64,000 nt of DNA from Pyrenopolyporus hunteri (lineage: Eukaryota > Ascomycota > Sordariomycetes > Xylariales > Hypoxylaceae). Both the position numbers and the translations under genes were made by a program. The notes beneath the pieces were generated by a model. That model was not told where the DNA came from. It made no database searches and was given only the letters and a program-made list of their open reading frames with translations. Location of the stretch: NCBI GenBank assembly GCA_902806595.1, contig CADCXC010000001.1, forward strand, positions 186,001-250,000. Direction: 5' to 3'. Shown piece after piece: positions 46,838 to 57,050 of the stretch (positions within the stretch are counted from its first letter, which is position 1; every line of letters begins with the position of its first letter).

Positions 46838-48697
46838 TTAAGTCCACCAGATTTGCCTTTCAACTGTGCCCTCCCCCCCGGTACTAGTGGAATCATAACC
46901 GGAATCCCGATTCTCGACAACAAATTGGTATTCGCCAAAGTCCCCGAAGCCGGTTTGCTTGGAGTCAATATCGTCGAATCCCTCCATGAAGAACGACGCG
47001 TTGGGCTCTAATGCATTTGAAAGGTCTAACAAGTAGTCGGCAGCCTCGCCAATCGCCGCAACAGGCTGCTCCACAGTAGCAGGGAGGATGGGCGTACGGG
47101 CTCTTGGAGTTGCAGCCGGAGTCGCCGAGGCTGATCCATCGTTATGGGGCATGTTCCTGAAGAACTCGAACAGACCGTCACGGATGATGTCTGGAAGGCG
47201 AACGAGCATCTCAACTTCCACTCTTTCGAACGACTTCTCAACCTTCTTCTGTACAAACTCAGGCAACTCCTTTCTGATCCTCTTCTCGACCTTCTTCCAT
47301 TCCTCGCGGTTCTTAGAGAATTTAAAAGAGTCATTGCCGTCATAGTCTTTCCGTCTATGGTTAGCAGTTTCATGCTGCCGTAGACAGGGAGTCAGCTTAC
47401 ATGGAGTCGGTATAGCGTTGGGGTTAGCATGTGGGAAGAGAATCATATAGGTGTCTCTCCATCTCTGCTCATCAGTCATGCCGGGACTGTTCTTCTTCCT
47501 TACTTTGAGCTTTGCCTCGGTGGTGTCATCGATGCCTTCTAAAACAGGGCGGACGTCTAGCTTTTCACAGGGCACATCAGCTCGGACGTGTTCTCTCAGA
47601 TCCTTGTCATCGTCAAAGGACTCATAGCATCTGAGGCATGCGTGCTTTGGTAATCGATGAACGCGGTAAAGATGCTCCCTAGGCGGAGATATGTTAATGT
47701 AAATTATGTCAGTTGACATCCTAGGGCACCTACTTTAAGCGATGGAGAGACGCCCAGCCCGGTCCAGAACAGCTTCGGTGTTTCCTGTTGGATTTTGGAT
47801 CGTGCTTGTAAAAAGGACAAGCGAATTTCCGCTCTGGCTCCGTATCTTTTTTCGCACGTTTGCTACCGCCTCTGTCTGGATCGCCTTCATTCCCACCAAC
47901 AGAACCGTCGTCCTGGTCATTCCCACCCAATCGACGTTTTGTTCGAGTTGAACGGCTAGATTGGCCGTGTCCAGAGCCACAGCTTCCGGAATCCGTACCA
48001 GAGTTATTAGTAGAGTTGCCTGAAGCTTCGGCCGCGTCGTATGCATCTTCTAAAAATCAACTTCGCGCCCAAGCATCTAAGGTACTACAACTCGAAAGAT
48101 CACAAGAGGTCAAGGCAAAGAAGAAAAGCATTATGACATACTATAAACGCGTCAGCCCTGTTTAAGATGTCCGGATATACAAAAGAGGAGATACTAACCA
48201 AGAGATAATTTCAAGTCTCTTATCAAACCACCGATTGAATTGAGCCATCACAAGATCAATAGCTTCTCGTTTCTTAGCGGCCACGTACTGATCCGGCGCC
48301 AGTCCTCTGTCACCTTCGTTCTGGAGTTGGCAATGGCTGAGTCGTCGAGCAGCTTCTGCTTTCGTGTCGCCCTCCATATGACCGACTGCTACAAGCTGCT
48401 TGTGTGAAAAATCCCCAGGCTTAAATCCGTTGTTCCGTATACGCGATTCTTCCGTGTATATTCTAAGCTCTGCTAGACATTTCTTGGGGCCTAGATCGAT
48501 TAATCCTGTCTCGCCAACGATAAGTGAGTCTCTGGCTTGAGTTCGATCGCTGAAAGCTGTTCTATTCTGCTATAATAATTATAAGAATAGGCCCAATTCC
48601 GCTCTTTTGGGGGCCTTACCGAGACTCCAACGCTCGTCAGTCCTGGTAGCGGTGGCCTAGTCAAGTTAATCTTGGATCTGGTCAATTTATTGACCAT
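46838..48697 (-). CDS. C2H2-type zinc finger protein, one splice junction off frame
   Basis: Minus-strand pieces: 48697-48620 (tentative first exon), 48569-48195, 48050-47734, 47678-47401 and 47346-46838. The C-terminal three join exactly (introns 55 and 54 nt). They read FACPFYKHDP, a SCSGPGW segment, then HRLKEHLYRVH and HACLRCYESFDDDKDLREHVR. That is the fungal family with one atypical C2H2 finger running into a Cys-x2-Cys...His element. Downstream is a charged helical part (KKVEKRIRKELPEF) and an acidic C-terminus typical of transcription regulators. The N-terminal half (GDFSHKQLVAVGHMEG, MAQFNRWFDKRLEIISWL) is in a good frame, but its junction to EDAYDAAE lacks one nucleotide for any GT-AG choice. 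Nuclear DNA- or protein-binding role inferred. The 54-nt intron has no stop and could be retained. Confidence 0.65.
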
Positions 48698-49721
48698 GCT
48701 TCGCCTGAGGTGGTATTGACGGCAGGAGGCGATCTTCCACCGGGCCACAAGGTTCGCTCTAGTCACAGCCCAGGTATGCTCAAAGGAGCTATGAGGGTTG
48801 ATTCGACAGCCAACGTCCTTTACCCACCCTAAACCCGGGGTGAGCTGGCGGTTGGGGGTATAATGATTGTGGGAACTCGCTGGATGACGGCACGTAGTTA
48901 TTATATCACGGGGTCTTTGAAGCATCTCTCCTAATTATGATGCGGAGTCATCACGTAGGTGACGAGATAATGGTGGTTTTTAACCAGCATTTAATATTGG
49001 AAGCCAAACTATAAAGCTAAGAATGGCGGTAGGAAGAGTAGCAAAGAGCTTGCTCGACCTTCGGGCTTCGCGATTCCAATGCTCCTCGAAAAAAAAAAAG
49101 GATGAAGAGTTGAAACAGGTAGAGTGAGACTATTCGGAAAAGCCTATATTTATGCCTCGCCATTTTTGCGCAATGGCGCAAAACGAGGCGGAGTTATGCG
49201 CATGCTGACAATCTGCCAATCACACATGCCGACGTGCTTGATGCTGATTGCGTAGAATACCCTTACAGACGCAATGCGATAAGACCGGTCAGTGCTGTGT
49301 ACAATATGCCTTCGCGAGCCGGCGTCAGAGGACCTAACTTCGCAAGGTCGTAATGCGTGAATTATCCAGACGGTAGCGATGCCATATAGGATAGAATCCA
49401 GTTAATCCAGCACTCCCGTGCTATTAACGAAGCTCAAAGGCGATGAGGATGGCTTGAGCACAACCCAGCATTGCTGTCGCGCTTCGGCGCGGCGCGTAAT
49501 GATCGTCCATATAATGGCAGCACGAACTGGGTCGACATGGTAGACATTCGTGGAGAAATCCTAAGAGCCGAACTATTAGAGTGATCAGACTCGACGACAT
49601 ACCTTGACAAACCCAACCAGCCTTATCATCGAAGGGCTGAAACTGTAGTCATATTATCATCGCACCTGCTCATACGTCCTCCTAGCCTCAAGTCCTCAAC
49701 GTGAGAATCCAGTTTTTCGCC
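48698..49721. other. Intergenic 1 kb, short A-run and inverted GCGCAAT pair
   Basis: No gene is supported. The probable promoter of the zinc finger gene lies at the left. An A-run (about 49090-49099) and a small palindromic TTTTTGCGCAATGGCGCAAAA-like hairpin (about 49164-49182) are present. Confidence 0.45.
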
Positions 49722-50008
49722 ATGCCTCAGGAACCCATCCCATCGAGCCAAAACTCTGGAAGTCGGTACGTTGGACGCTTTCTAAAGGCGAAGCGATCAT
49801 GCTAACACGACAACGCAAATCAAGCCGACGGGGAACCTCAGAGATGATGAAATGTTATCTCGCTAGCCACCCTAGCACGACGACGGAAAGACTCATCCAA
49901 GGAAATGTCATGTCTGACCAGGACATCATAGAAAGCCTGGAACAGAAAATATCGCAACTAGAGACGTTGGTAAGCCGTGCGAAGGGCGAGAATTCTCGAT
50001 CGACTTGA
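49722..50008 (+). CDS. Small hypothetical coiled-coil protein (75 aa)
   Basis: ATG 49722 followed by exon 49722-49765, a 59-nt intron (GTACGT, branch GCTAACA, acceptor CAAG) and exon 49825-50008 give 228 nt, 75 aa in frame. The N-terminus is Ser/Pro-rich and then has three Arg. The C-terminal half has a heptad-like run from DQDIIESL through EQKISQLETLVSRAK, compatible with a short coiled coil. There is no signal peptide. The good splice signals support a real gene, but I know no family. The first exon alone is too short to be seen by ORF finding. Confidence 0.45.
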
Positions 50009-51688
50009 GCAAACGGATATCAATTGATATACACGTTTATGGGAAGGAGGAAACAAATGCATTCATACACGAGGAGAGGAAAAGAAAAAATCATAAGGGG
50101 GACTCCTAAGAAATAGGGAAAGGGGGGCACGGCCAGGAGAGGCGAGAGACGTAGAGGTTAATATAAGATTCTTGGATCCCAGATTTGTTTCTATTCTGGG
50201 TCTGAGCGTACCATACATAGTCGACCGGTTCCACACCGCCCTCTCTCTTTTCTCGCATCGAATCCATCCCATGCGTTCGGATCCATTCAGATCCCTTCTT
50301 TTTACAACCGCAATGCCGGTGACGAAATACTTAATTCGTCGCCCCCAAAAACGGGGCGCTTAGTAGACGCCGGACGGGAGTGTCTCAAGTCAGTCAGTGA
50401 TCGCTCCCCCATTCCTCCACCATGTCTGAAGTCCCCCAACCAATGGATACGGAGGCCCCACGACAAGCAGCATGGACATTGGAGGAACCACTCTCAACAC
50501 TTCATCGGGCGTCAATAAGGACCGAGTATATGGTCTTGGACGCACGCTTCATTCATCGTCACGGGTGCCATTTCTACTCGGCCAGCCTATCAGTTTAGTG
50601 CCACCTGGACCAATGGCTTCAACAGGGCAAACCTATCGTCCATCCCTTACTCATCGGAGATATCAACGACGAAACACCCAGTATGCAAGAGGTCATTTCT
50701 ATAGATAGGTCAGAAGGTTATTGGACTCGCGAATACCAATGGAAACGATATGCGCATGTCATATCATGTCATATCATTCATGCGAGGGGGATCGAATGCG
50801 GGTCACATATTTGCTTTATATCGACTGCGGATGCACACGCGGACGTGTGTCGCCGTGGCATCTATTCTTGGATAAACCGTCTGTCTCGTTCCCAAGGTAA
50901 TTTCTTGCAACGTGCCAACATCCGTATATGCGCGTTTACAGGTGCTTAGGGAGACTCATACCTGAATCTACGCCGAGTAGCCTTAGAAGAGGGGGTAGAC
51001 GCCACTTGACCCTGTGCGCTATTCCTCTAGCTTCGGAAGTATATTCTATGGATGTTGCCGGAGGTACTGGCCTGTTTTTGGAAGATTACTTGAGTTCGTT
51101 GTATGTTAACGCTTGGCCAATCGAGTAAACCGGCACCATCGCGAAGTCCCCTGATCTACCTACGCTCATAGGAAATATCTCGTAAAAAGAACCAGGTCAA
51201 ATATCTACGATCAGGTACGCAAGACAAGTCCAGGCTTCCTTCGAACAACACCAAGAGGAGCTTGGGCCATGGAGTCAGCGTCTCATGGCATCCCATCCCC
51301 TCCCCCAAATATCCGGGCACTTTGGTAAACATCTCACGGCTATAATTCACCAAGCCAGTCCACTAGGCCAGTATGAAACCCCTCAGTCGAGATAAACTCC
51401 GCGCTACCCTTTGAAGCTCACGCTATTCAATTCTTCTCGTATCGAGCCACGAAGTCCGGATGACGATACCGCCAATAGTAGCCATTACACGATAGTGCCA
51501 CTATCTGGCATCTCTCATAGCCTCGATAATATCTATCTGACAACAAGGGAAACATAAACCTCGATATCTATCAACTCTATACGCCCCTCCATACGTTTAC
51601 TACACGTCCCCAGTGTATCCTCTACCATGCGCGAGCTTTCCATTACTCCCCCAGACACGGCTCGACTAGCCCCTTCATACGGTTATAC
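50009..51688. other. Intergenic 1.7 kb with one weak ORF
   Basis: Apart from the 58-codon ORF at 50422, the overlapping plus-strand frames (50472-51128) have no domain or consistent splice pattern. No repeats stand out. Confidence 0.45.
50422..50598 (+). CDS. Short hypothetical ORF (58 aa)
   Basis: The ATG in a CACCATGTC context opens a 58-codon frame rich in Glu, Arg and His. The start context is good and the composition is protein-like, but there is no recognised domain. It may be the first exon of an unresolved longer gene. Confidence 0.25.
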   Translation: MSEVPQPMDTEAPRQAAWTLEEPLSTLHRASIRTEYMVLDARFIHRHGCHFYSASLSV

Positions 51689-53571
51689 TTATCCCCCCAA
51701 TTTTCGGGGGCTCAACTCCTGAAGCGACACCGAGGACCCACCGCCCCCTATTTTGTACCCGCCGGTATTATCCCGCGACCGTCTATTGCTCCCATGACCC
51801 CCTTTCCTCCCTCCCATGACGCCGGCCCCCAGTCCCTTGACCCCGCCACCCGTCCCGGCCCAGCTGCCCCAGCTCTCAGAGGGCTCGCGTGCATGTGATG
51901 ATGGTGATGTGTTCGTAAGGTCTTTAGCAGATGAAGAGAAGGCGACGCCGGCGCTAATCACCGTGTGCCCCTTTTTATCCACGCCCGGTCGAGCATTATG
52001 CACGACGAGGTTGCTATCGCTGGTAAGGGCTAGTGGTCGGACGGCAGGTAACTTAGGCGAGCCTGGGGATGATACGGGCGACACGGTGAACGTCGGCGAG
52101 GCCGGGTGGTATGGGGGAGGTGCTGGGAGCGCGCGACTGGGCGGCGGTCCGGCCGGAGTGGCTAAGTGTGGATTCTCTACGGGTCTGCCGTGGAGTCGCG
52201 AGGGGCGGGTAGGAGACGTTGGAAGTGATGGCGAGTGCGCGTTGGGTACGGGGACGGTCGGTGTACCAGGATATACCGGGTTCGCTTTATTGGACCCGAT
52301 CGTCGTCGTCGAAGCTCTCCCGCCAGGTCCGCTACTGTAAGAACTACCGCTATCGCGCAGCAAATATGGCGCGAAGTGCACTGGAGCTGGGGGTGGGGGG
52401 GAGGCGGGAGATATGGTGACTTTGCTTGGGGTTACCCGTCCCTCATGCTGCATTGAGAGGTTCTTTTCCGTAGGCGTACGGGGAGTAGTGGGCGAGAAAG
52501 TTCTCTCGTCCATTCCGGAAGCCAAGGACGAGTTCGGCGTCCCAATTGGCTTGAGAAGGGAGGGGAGAAGCCTGCGATCACTTAACCGTGCCGGCGGCGT
52601 TAACGGCGCGCCTTTCGATGGTGTTGTTGGTGGTGGCGTAATCAAGGGCGTACGTAAACCACTCGGCGGTTCAGAAGATGAACGACCACGATGAGATGTG
52701 TTTAGGGCGCTATCCGAGGTGTTTTTAGGGCGTGATCGTCGCCGGCTTATGAGGAAACCCACGAGGAATATTATTACAATTATCGCCAAGCTTGAGCAAA
52801 TGCCTATTGCAGCCTTGCTCCCTTCCGTAAGACCTGTCGGTACGCTTGGCGCCTTTCCGGTACCCGGCGCTGTCGAGTCGACCTCCGAGTTGAGCGAAGT
52901 CGCCGCTGCCGCAGGGGACGAGCTAGATAGGATAGTTGCCATCACCGTTGGGCCACCGCTTGTCAGGGTTGTGCTCAGCCCGGCTCCTCCAGGCCCTTGT
53001 TCTGCGGATCTAATCAGAAAAGCTGATGAGATATCAAAAGAAGACTCACGGCTTGTAGCTGAGCTACAGGTGAAGGCGTTGGGCGGAGGCGGACCCGGAT
53101 CGTAAATCAGGTAATCGCCAATACTAGCCGGTATTAATAGCCAGTCTATAGTTGGCTATCCTGAGGGACTTACTTTTGGCATTTATTAATGATCAAGTCA
53201 ACGCTAGCTGGCGAGCATAGTTAGCCGAAAACTAGATTATAATATTCCTCGTAAAGAGATGACGAACGGCTCTGGCCTATTTCGCCCGTCCAAACACCAC
53301 AGAAAGTTGAATCGCAGCAATATAATTCCCAGAGTTCGGTGTTGGGTTCGGCGTGTGACAGCTTGTTGCAGACGTCTTCAAAATCTCCATGAGTCTCACT
53401 GTATAATTTATCAACAAACTGATCGAAACAGGCATCGACACAGGCTCGTGCGTTTTGGAGGCCAATGCTAGAGGGAATTGGGTCGTGATAATATTTATTG
53501 AATTTGTCTCGAAAATATCCCGTGACATTGACACTTGGCTCCTTAGAGCCGCCCCTTTGGCGGTGATCCAT
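51689..53571 (-). CDS. Single-pass membrane protein with Cys-rich ectodomain
   Basis: Exons 53571-53268, 53207-53174 (34-nt microexon) and 53123-51689 join to 1773 nt, 590 aa. Start is ATG 53571, since the frame further upstream begins with TTG. The N-terminal 150 residues contain eight or more Cys (ACVDACFDQF, DVCNKL, YCCDSTFCGVW, NKCQNIG, FTCSS), a disulfide-type ectodomain. A Ser/Thr/Ala-rich stalk follows, then one helix (AAIGICSSLAIIVIIFLVGFLI) stopped by RRRSRP. The tail is about 350 residues of Pro/Ser/Thr-rich low complexity. This layout resembles fungal wall-stress or Mid2-like sensors, but no WSC domain is visible and no signal peptide was found in front of the first exon. An upstream exon may be missing. 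The first intron uses a weak GTTCGT donor, the second GTAAGT. Confidence 0.65.
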
Positions 53572-53842
53572 GGTAAGCAATGGAGGCTAGGACTCGTCTA
53601 TCATGGGTGTCTTATATCTACTTGTGTGGAATGATGGGGAGGGACGAGAGGCATATTTAGGAGGTTAGCTTAATAGTCAATATTCGAGGTAGCGAAGGGT
53701 CTTAAACGAGTGTAAAGGAATGCCGAATTCTTGGATGAAATACTCTCTGCTGTCAGGAGGGAAGCCTCAAATACGCGAAGCGCAGCTTGATGGTCCAGCA
53801 TCCGCAATATATCTGCCATGTGGGCAAGTATATATTCCGTTA

Positions 53843-54454
53843 TCAGCCTCCGGCTTCTGCAAGCCATGGCACGACACGACGACGCTTTGCGCGACGTGGA
53901 GCCGGTGTAATGAGAATACGATTTAGGATGGATGGCATCCAAGTTCTTAGCACAGGTGAGACAGCGCGCATCGTACAGGTTATGCGTCTTCCCGTGCCGG
54001 ACGATAACGGGTCTCGTATGAGAGCAAGGTTACGGCTGTACACATTCGCCAATAATATGCTAGAGGACGGACGCGCATACCCGCAGAACTTCTCTAGAAG
54101 GACGGGGTACTTACAGCGGGAGGGCGATAGATCGCATCCAAGCGGTAGATACGACATCATATCATGTGGAGTGCCGCAGAGCTGATAGGTAGGTATGCGT
54201 TCCTCGCAAGACTCGAACTTTGGACTGCCATAATCGCTGAAACGTGCACAACGCTGGCCAAATCTTCTTGTGATGGCCGAGGTAACCCCCGAAGAGGTAA
54301 AGGAATCTACTTGATCTTTTTCGCCATATATCAGATCGCAAATAGGTTGGATTGGACGTTTATTGGCTTGTGTGGCGCATAGGATTAGCTGCAAGACGTT
54401 TTCCGCTAAGTTCAAGATACGGCGATTCCTAATACGAGTAGCCACAGAGCACAT
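53843..54454 (-). other. Unrecognised 203-codon open frame
   Basis: Long for chance in this composition but Cys/Arg-rich with no domain. A competing 132-codon frame occurs on the plus strand. Possibly a decayed gene. Confidence 0.2.
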
Positions 54455-54631
54455 GCAGTACGATCCGCGAGGGAGAGATATTAATAGGTAGGTAAGGGTA
54501 TACTATTCACCGGGCGGCTCTGAATCGTCGGTAGCAAGTCCTCGTACATGAGAGATCGAGTTATACTTCTCACCAGGTTGCCACCCCGGACCTAAACCAG
54601 GAAATTCTGTAGTGTAGCTGGGGGGGTAGAG

Positions 54632-54640
54632 TATATAAAG
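54632..54640 (+). promoter_or_regulatory. TATA box candidate
   Basis: A TATATAAAG element lies 70 bp upstream of ATG 54710, after a G-rich stretch. The spacing fits a focused Pol II promoter. Inference from motif and distance only. Confidence 0.4.
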
Positions 54641-54709
54641 GCGGGTGTGTTTACTAGAGTCGGTCAGCTCATTCATTCAGATCTCTCCGCAAACATCCGA
54701 ACAAGAGCG

Positions 54710-54799
54710 ATGGACAGCGAATATAAAACCGGCCGAAGAAAGTCAGAGTCAGCTCCAGCAGGGATAGATGGCTGTTCATCCAATAGCTTCACGCTGTAG
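54710..54799 (+). CDS. 29-codon ORF behind a TATA box
   Basis: ATG 54710 to TAG 54799 encodes 29 residues, basic first (GRRKSES), then small and polar residues. It may be the first exon of a longer unresolved transcript; the sequence at about 54880-55006 has an open frame reading EEILALEDRS. No family known. Confidence 0.2.
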   Translation: MDSEYKTGRRKSESAPAGIDGCSSNSFTL

Positions 54800-57050
54800 G
54801 CGAACAGCCACAGGATTTTGTAATACGGTATAAACTGTCGGTCTATGTCGTGTCACTATACGATCGTGTATGCGTTCTGAGGAGATCCTAGCTCTCGAAG
54901 ATCGTTCGCCAGGACCTAAATACTCGAGTACCAGTGACAATGTGGACATCGTAGACATCTCTATCGGAAACCCCGTCCTTTTTAAGATTAAGACACGCAA
55001 CGGATAAAATTCGCGCCACCGAAAAATATTGGCTGGCCGAAACCAGGTTGATGGGATGATGCTCGAGAAATACAGTCTCCCGTAAAGAAATTTGGGGTGA
55101 TATTGGGCATATCTGGTGGAAACGATGCGGTCCCCGCATATAAGAAAAACGGCGGATAGATTTGGGGCAACGCTGCTAAATTGATGAGAAAAAAAATCGA
55201 GGCGGAGCTCTCTTATTGGGTCATGAGGTAGACATTGCTTAGCATACGCGAAGAGGCCGTGGTAGTGCTCATAAGTCCTGACGAGCCCTATTCGGATATC
55301 TGTCGTCGATACGCATTTGCGAATGTCATTTTTACTGAAATCAAGGCCGCCTCGGGAAGTCTACACGCGAAGGTCGATGCAATTGCTCGGCATGCGGTAT
55401 GTCAACCGAGTAAACGGCTAGAGCTCGGGCGTGGGAGGGACATATGTTGTTGGATGATACCTCCCGAGGTGGCGTTCCGACGAGGCATAGGTACTGACGG
55501 TATCGCAATAGTATGAGATATTTTCGACGTACTATCAAAGGGAGATAAATGCGCTCTCCCCAAGCGAGCTCTTCCACTCGATCTCGCCCATCGTATTATA
55601 TAGCCTGTGTAACGACATAAGGTCCACACACAGGGTGTTGATGCCATATCATCTAGGTAACATAGTGAAATAGGGTATGAATTCGTATTTCGTTAGGCAG
55701 TTGTGCTGCTGAAAGTGAATCAAGAGCTTACTAGCTTCCATGGGGGTTGTAACCGGGTCTCGTGTAGTTGAATAGACTCGCGCCGGCATAGACCAATGAT
55801 GTAACAATTGACAATCCCCCTTCATGGCGGCAAGTTGTATTTGATGATTTTTCTTTTTCCGAGATTGGTACCAATACCGCCGTAGTTAGTAGGTACCATA
55901 GGGGTTGAATGAATCGCATGTTAATCTCGGACATCGAGGGGTAGGAAGAAATGACGTCTATAGGCGGCTGCGTATAGTTGGGTCGAACCGAATGACAACC
56001 CATCCGGGGAATGAAGTGCGATGTCACTATGATAAAGAGATCGCAAGCTAGGAGTATGTGATACTAGCAAGGAATTTTCCGTGAATATTCATTAGAGATA
56101 GATGAAGTTAGGATATCCTACGGTGATATTGGAACCTAAATTGTATATGCGCACCCGAGACACAGGTTGAGTAGAGTGAGTAGGTAAATATCCCTCAGAA
56201 GACATCCGTTGTTCGGGACGTCTTGTCGATGAGCTGAACAAGCCGGGACGTACTTCCTGTTGCTTAGAGAGAATCGCCGGATCTGATTGTCGATTCCAGA
56301 ATTAAATAGTGCCTACCTACCTTATATATGGTTAAATATGCACATATGAGACGCTAAGTTGCAAGGGCGCTTTGGCTGTTTACGTCCATGGTAGGTGCTT
56401 GGGATGGAATATCTGACAGTGAAAGAAGTAGTTGAACACTGAACGGCGAATTGGAATTGCGAATGCTGACGAGAAGTTGGACCCCTAAAGTGGTGGGGTT
56501 ACATAATCTAATAGGGGATATCCTACCTTAAATAGGCGCTAAGTGGGGTTAATATATAGGTTTTGGTAGGTACGTTACGTAGGCCAGCTATGATATCTAT
56601 AGGTACCTGTATGTACGGACATGTGGCAGGCCCTAGCTACCCGTAAGGTACGTATACATATAAAATAGCATGTCCCCACTTACCCCGCCACCCATTTCCG
56701 TTACGGTACCTGGGATAACGTAAGATTGGGACAGTTCGGCGTTATCGATAAGACCAGCTTGACTAATACCGTCCAAGTTAAACGGCACTTTCGGCTGGGT
56801 GCTGCCTACTAGCTCATTCCATTAGCATCCATCCATTCACAGGACAGGTACATACCTATCTTAATCTACGGATAACGTTATGTATTCTGGTATCTCCGAT
56901 ACGTTCACCTCACCTTGATGTAACCTTTACTTCTTAACAAGAACGCCAAATTTCGTGCCTGGACGGCGGTTCTTGTTTATCTTTCCCAAAACTATCTCGA
57001 CCCGTCCAAAGTTTTGCCTCTTCCGCCGTCCAACTCATCCTGTGTTGTTC

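Larger units (their letters stand above)
53572..57050. other. 3.5 kb region with weak ORFs only
   Basis: Open frames on both strands at 53670-54454 overlap extensively and have no domain. The frame at 55235-55516 begins with TTG and is unrecognised. A TATA-led 29-codon ORF lies at 54710. TAGG tracts occur near 54487-54496 and 56560-56650. The last 200 bases should be the promoter of the UFD2 gene. Confidence 0.45.

Noticed and set aside
51816..52340. 174-codon plus-strand frame
   Set aside because: Antisense of the Pro/Ser-rich tail of the membrane protein; Gly/Ala-rich shadow.
55235..55516. 93-codon plus-strand frame
   Set aside because: Starts with TTG and lacks an ATG; no family recognised, no splice partner identified.
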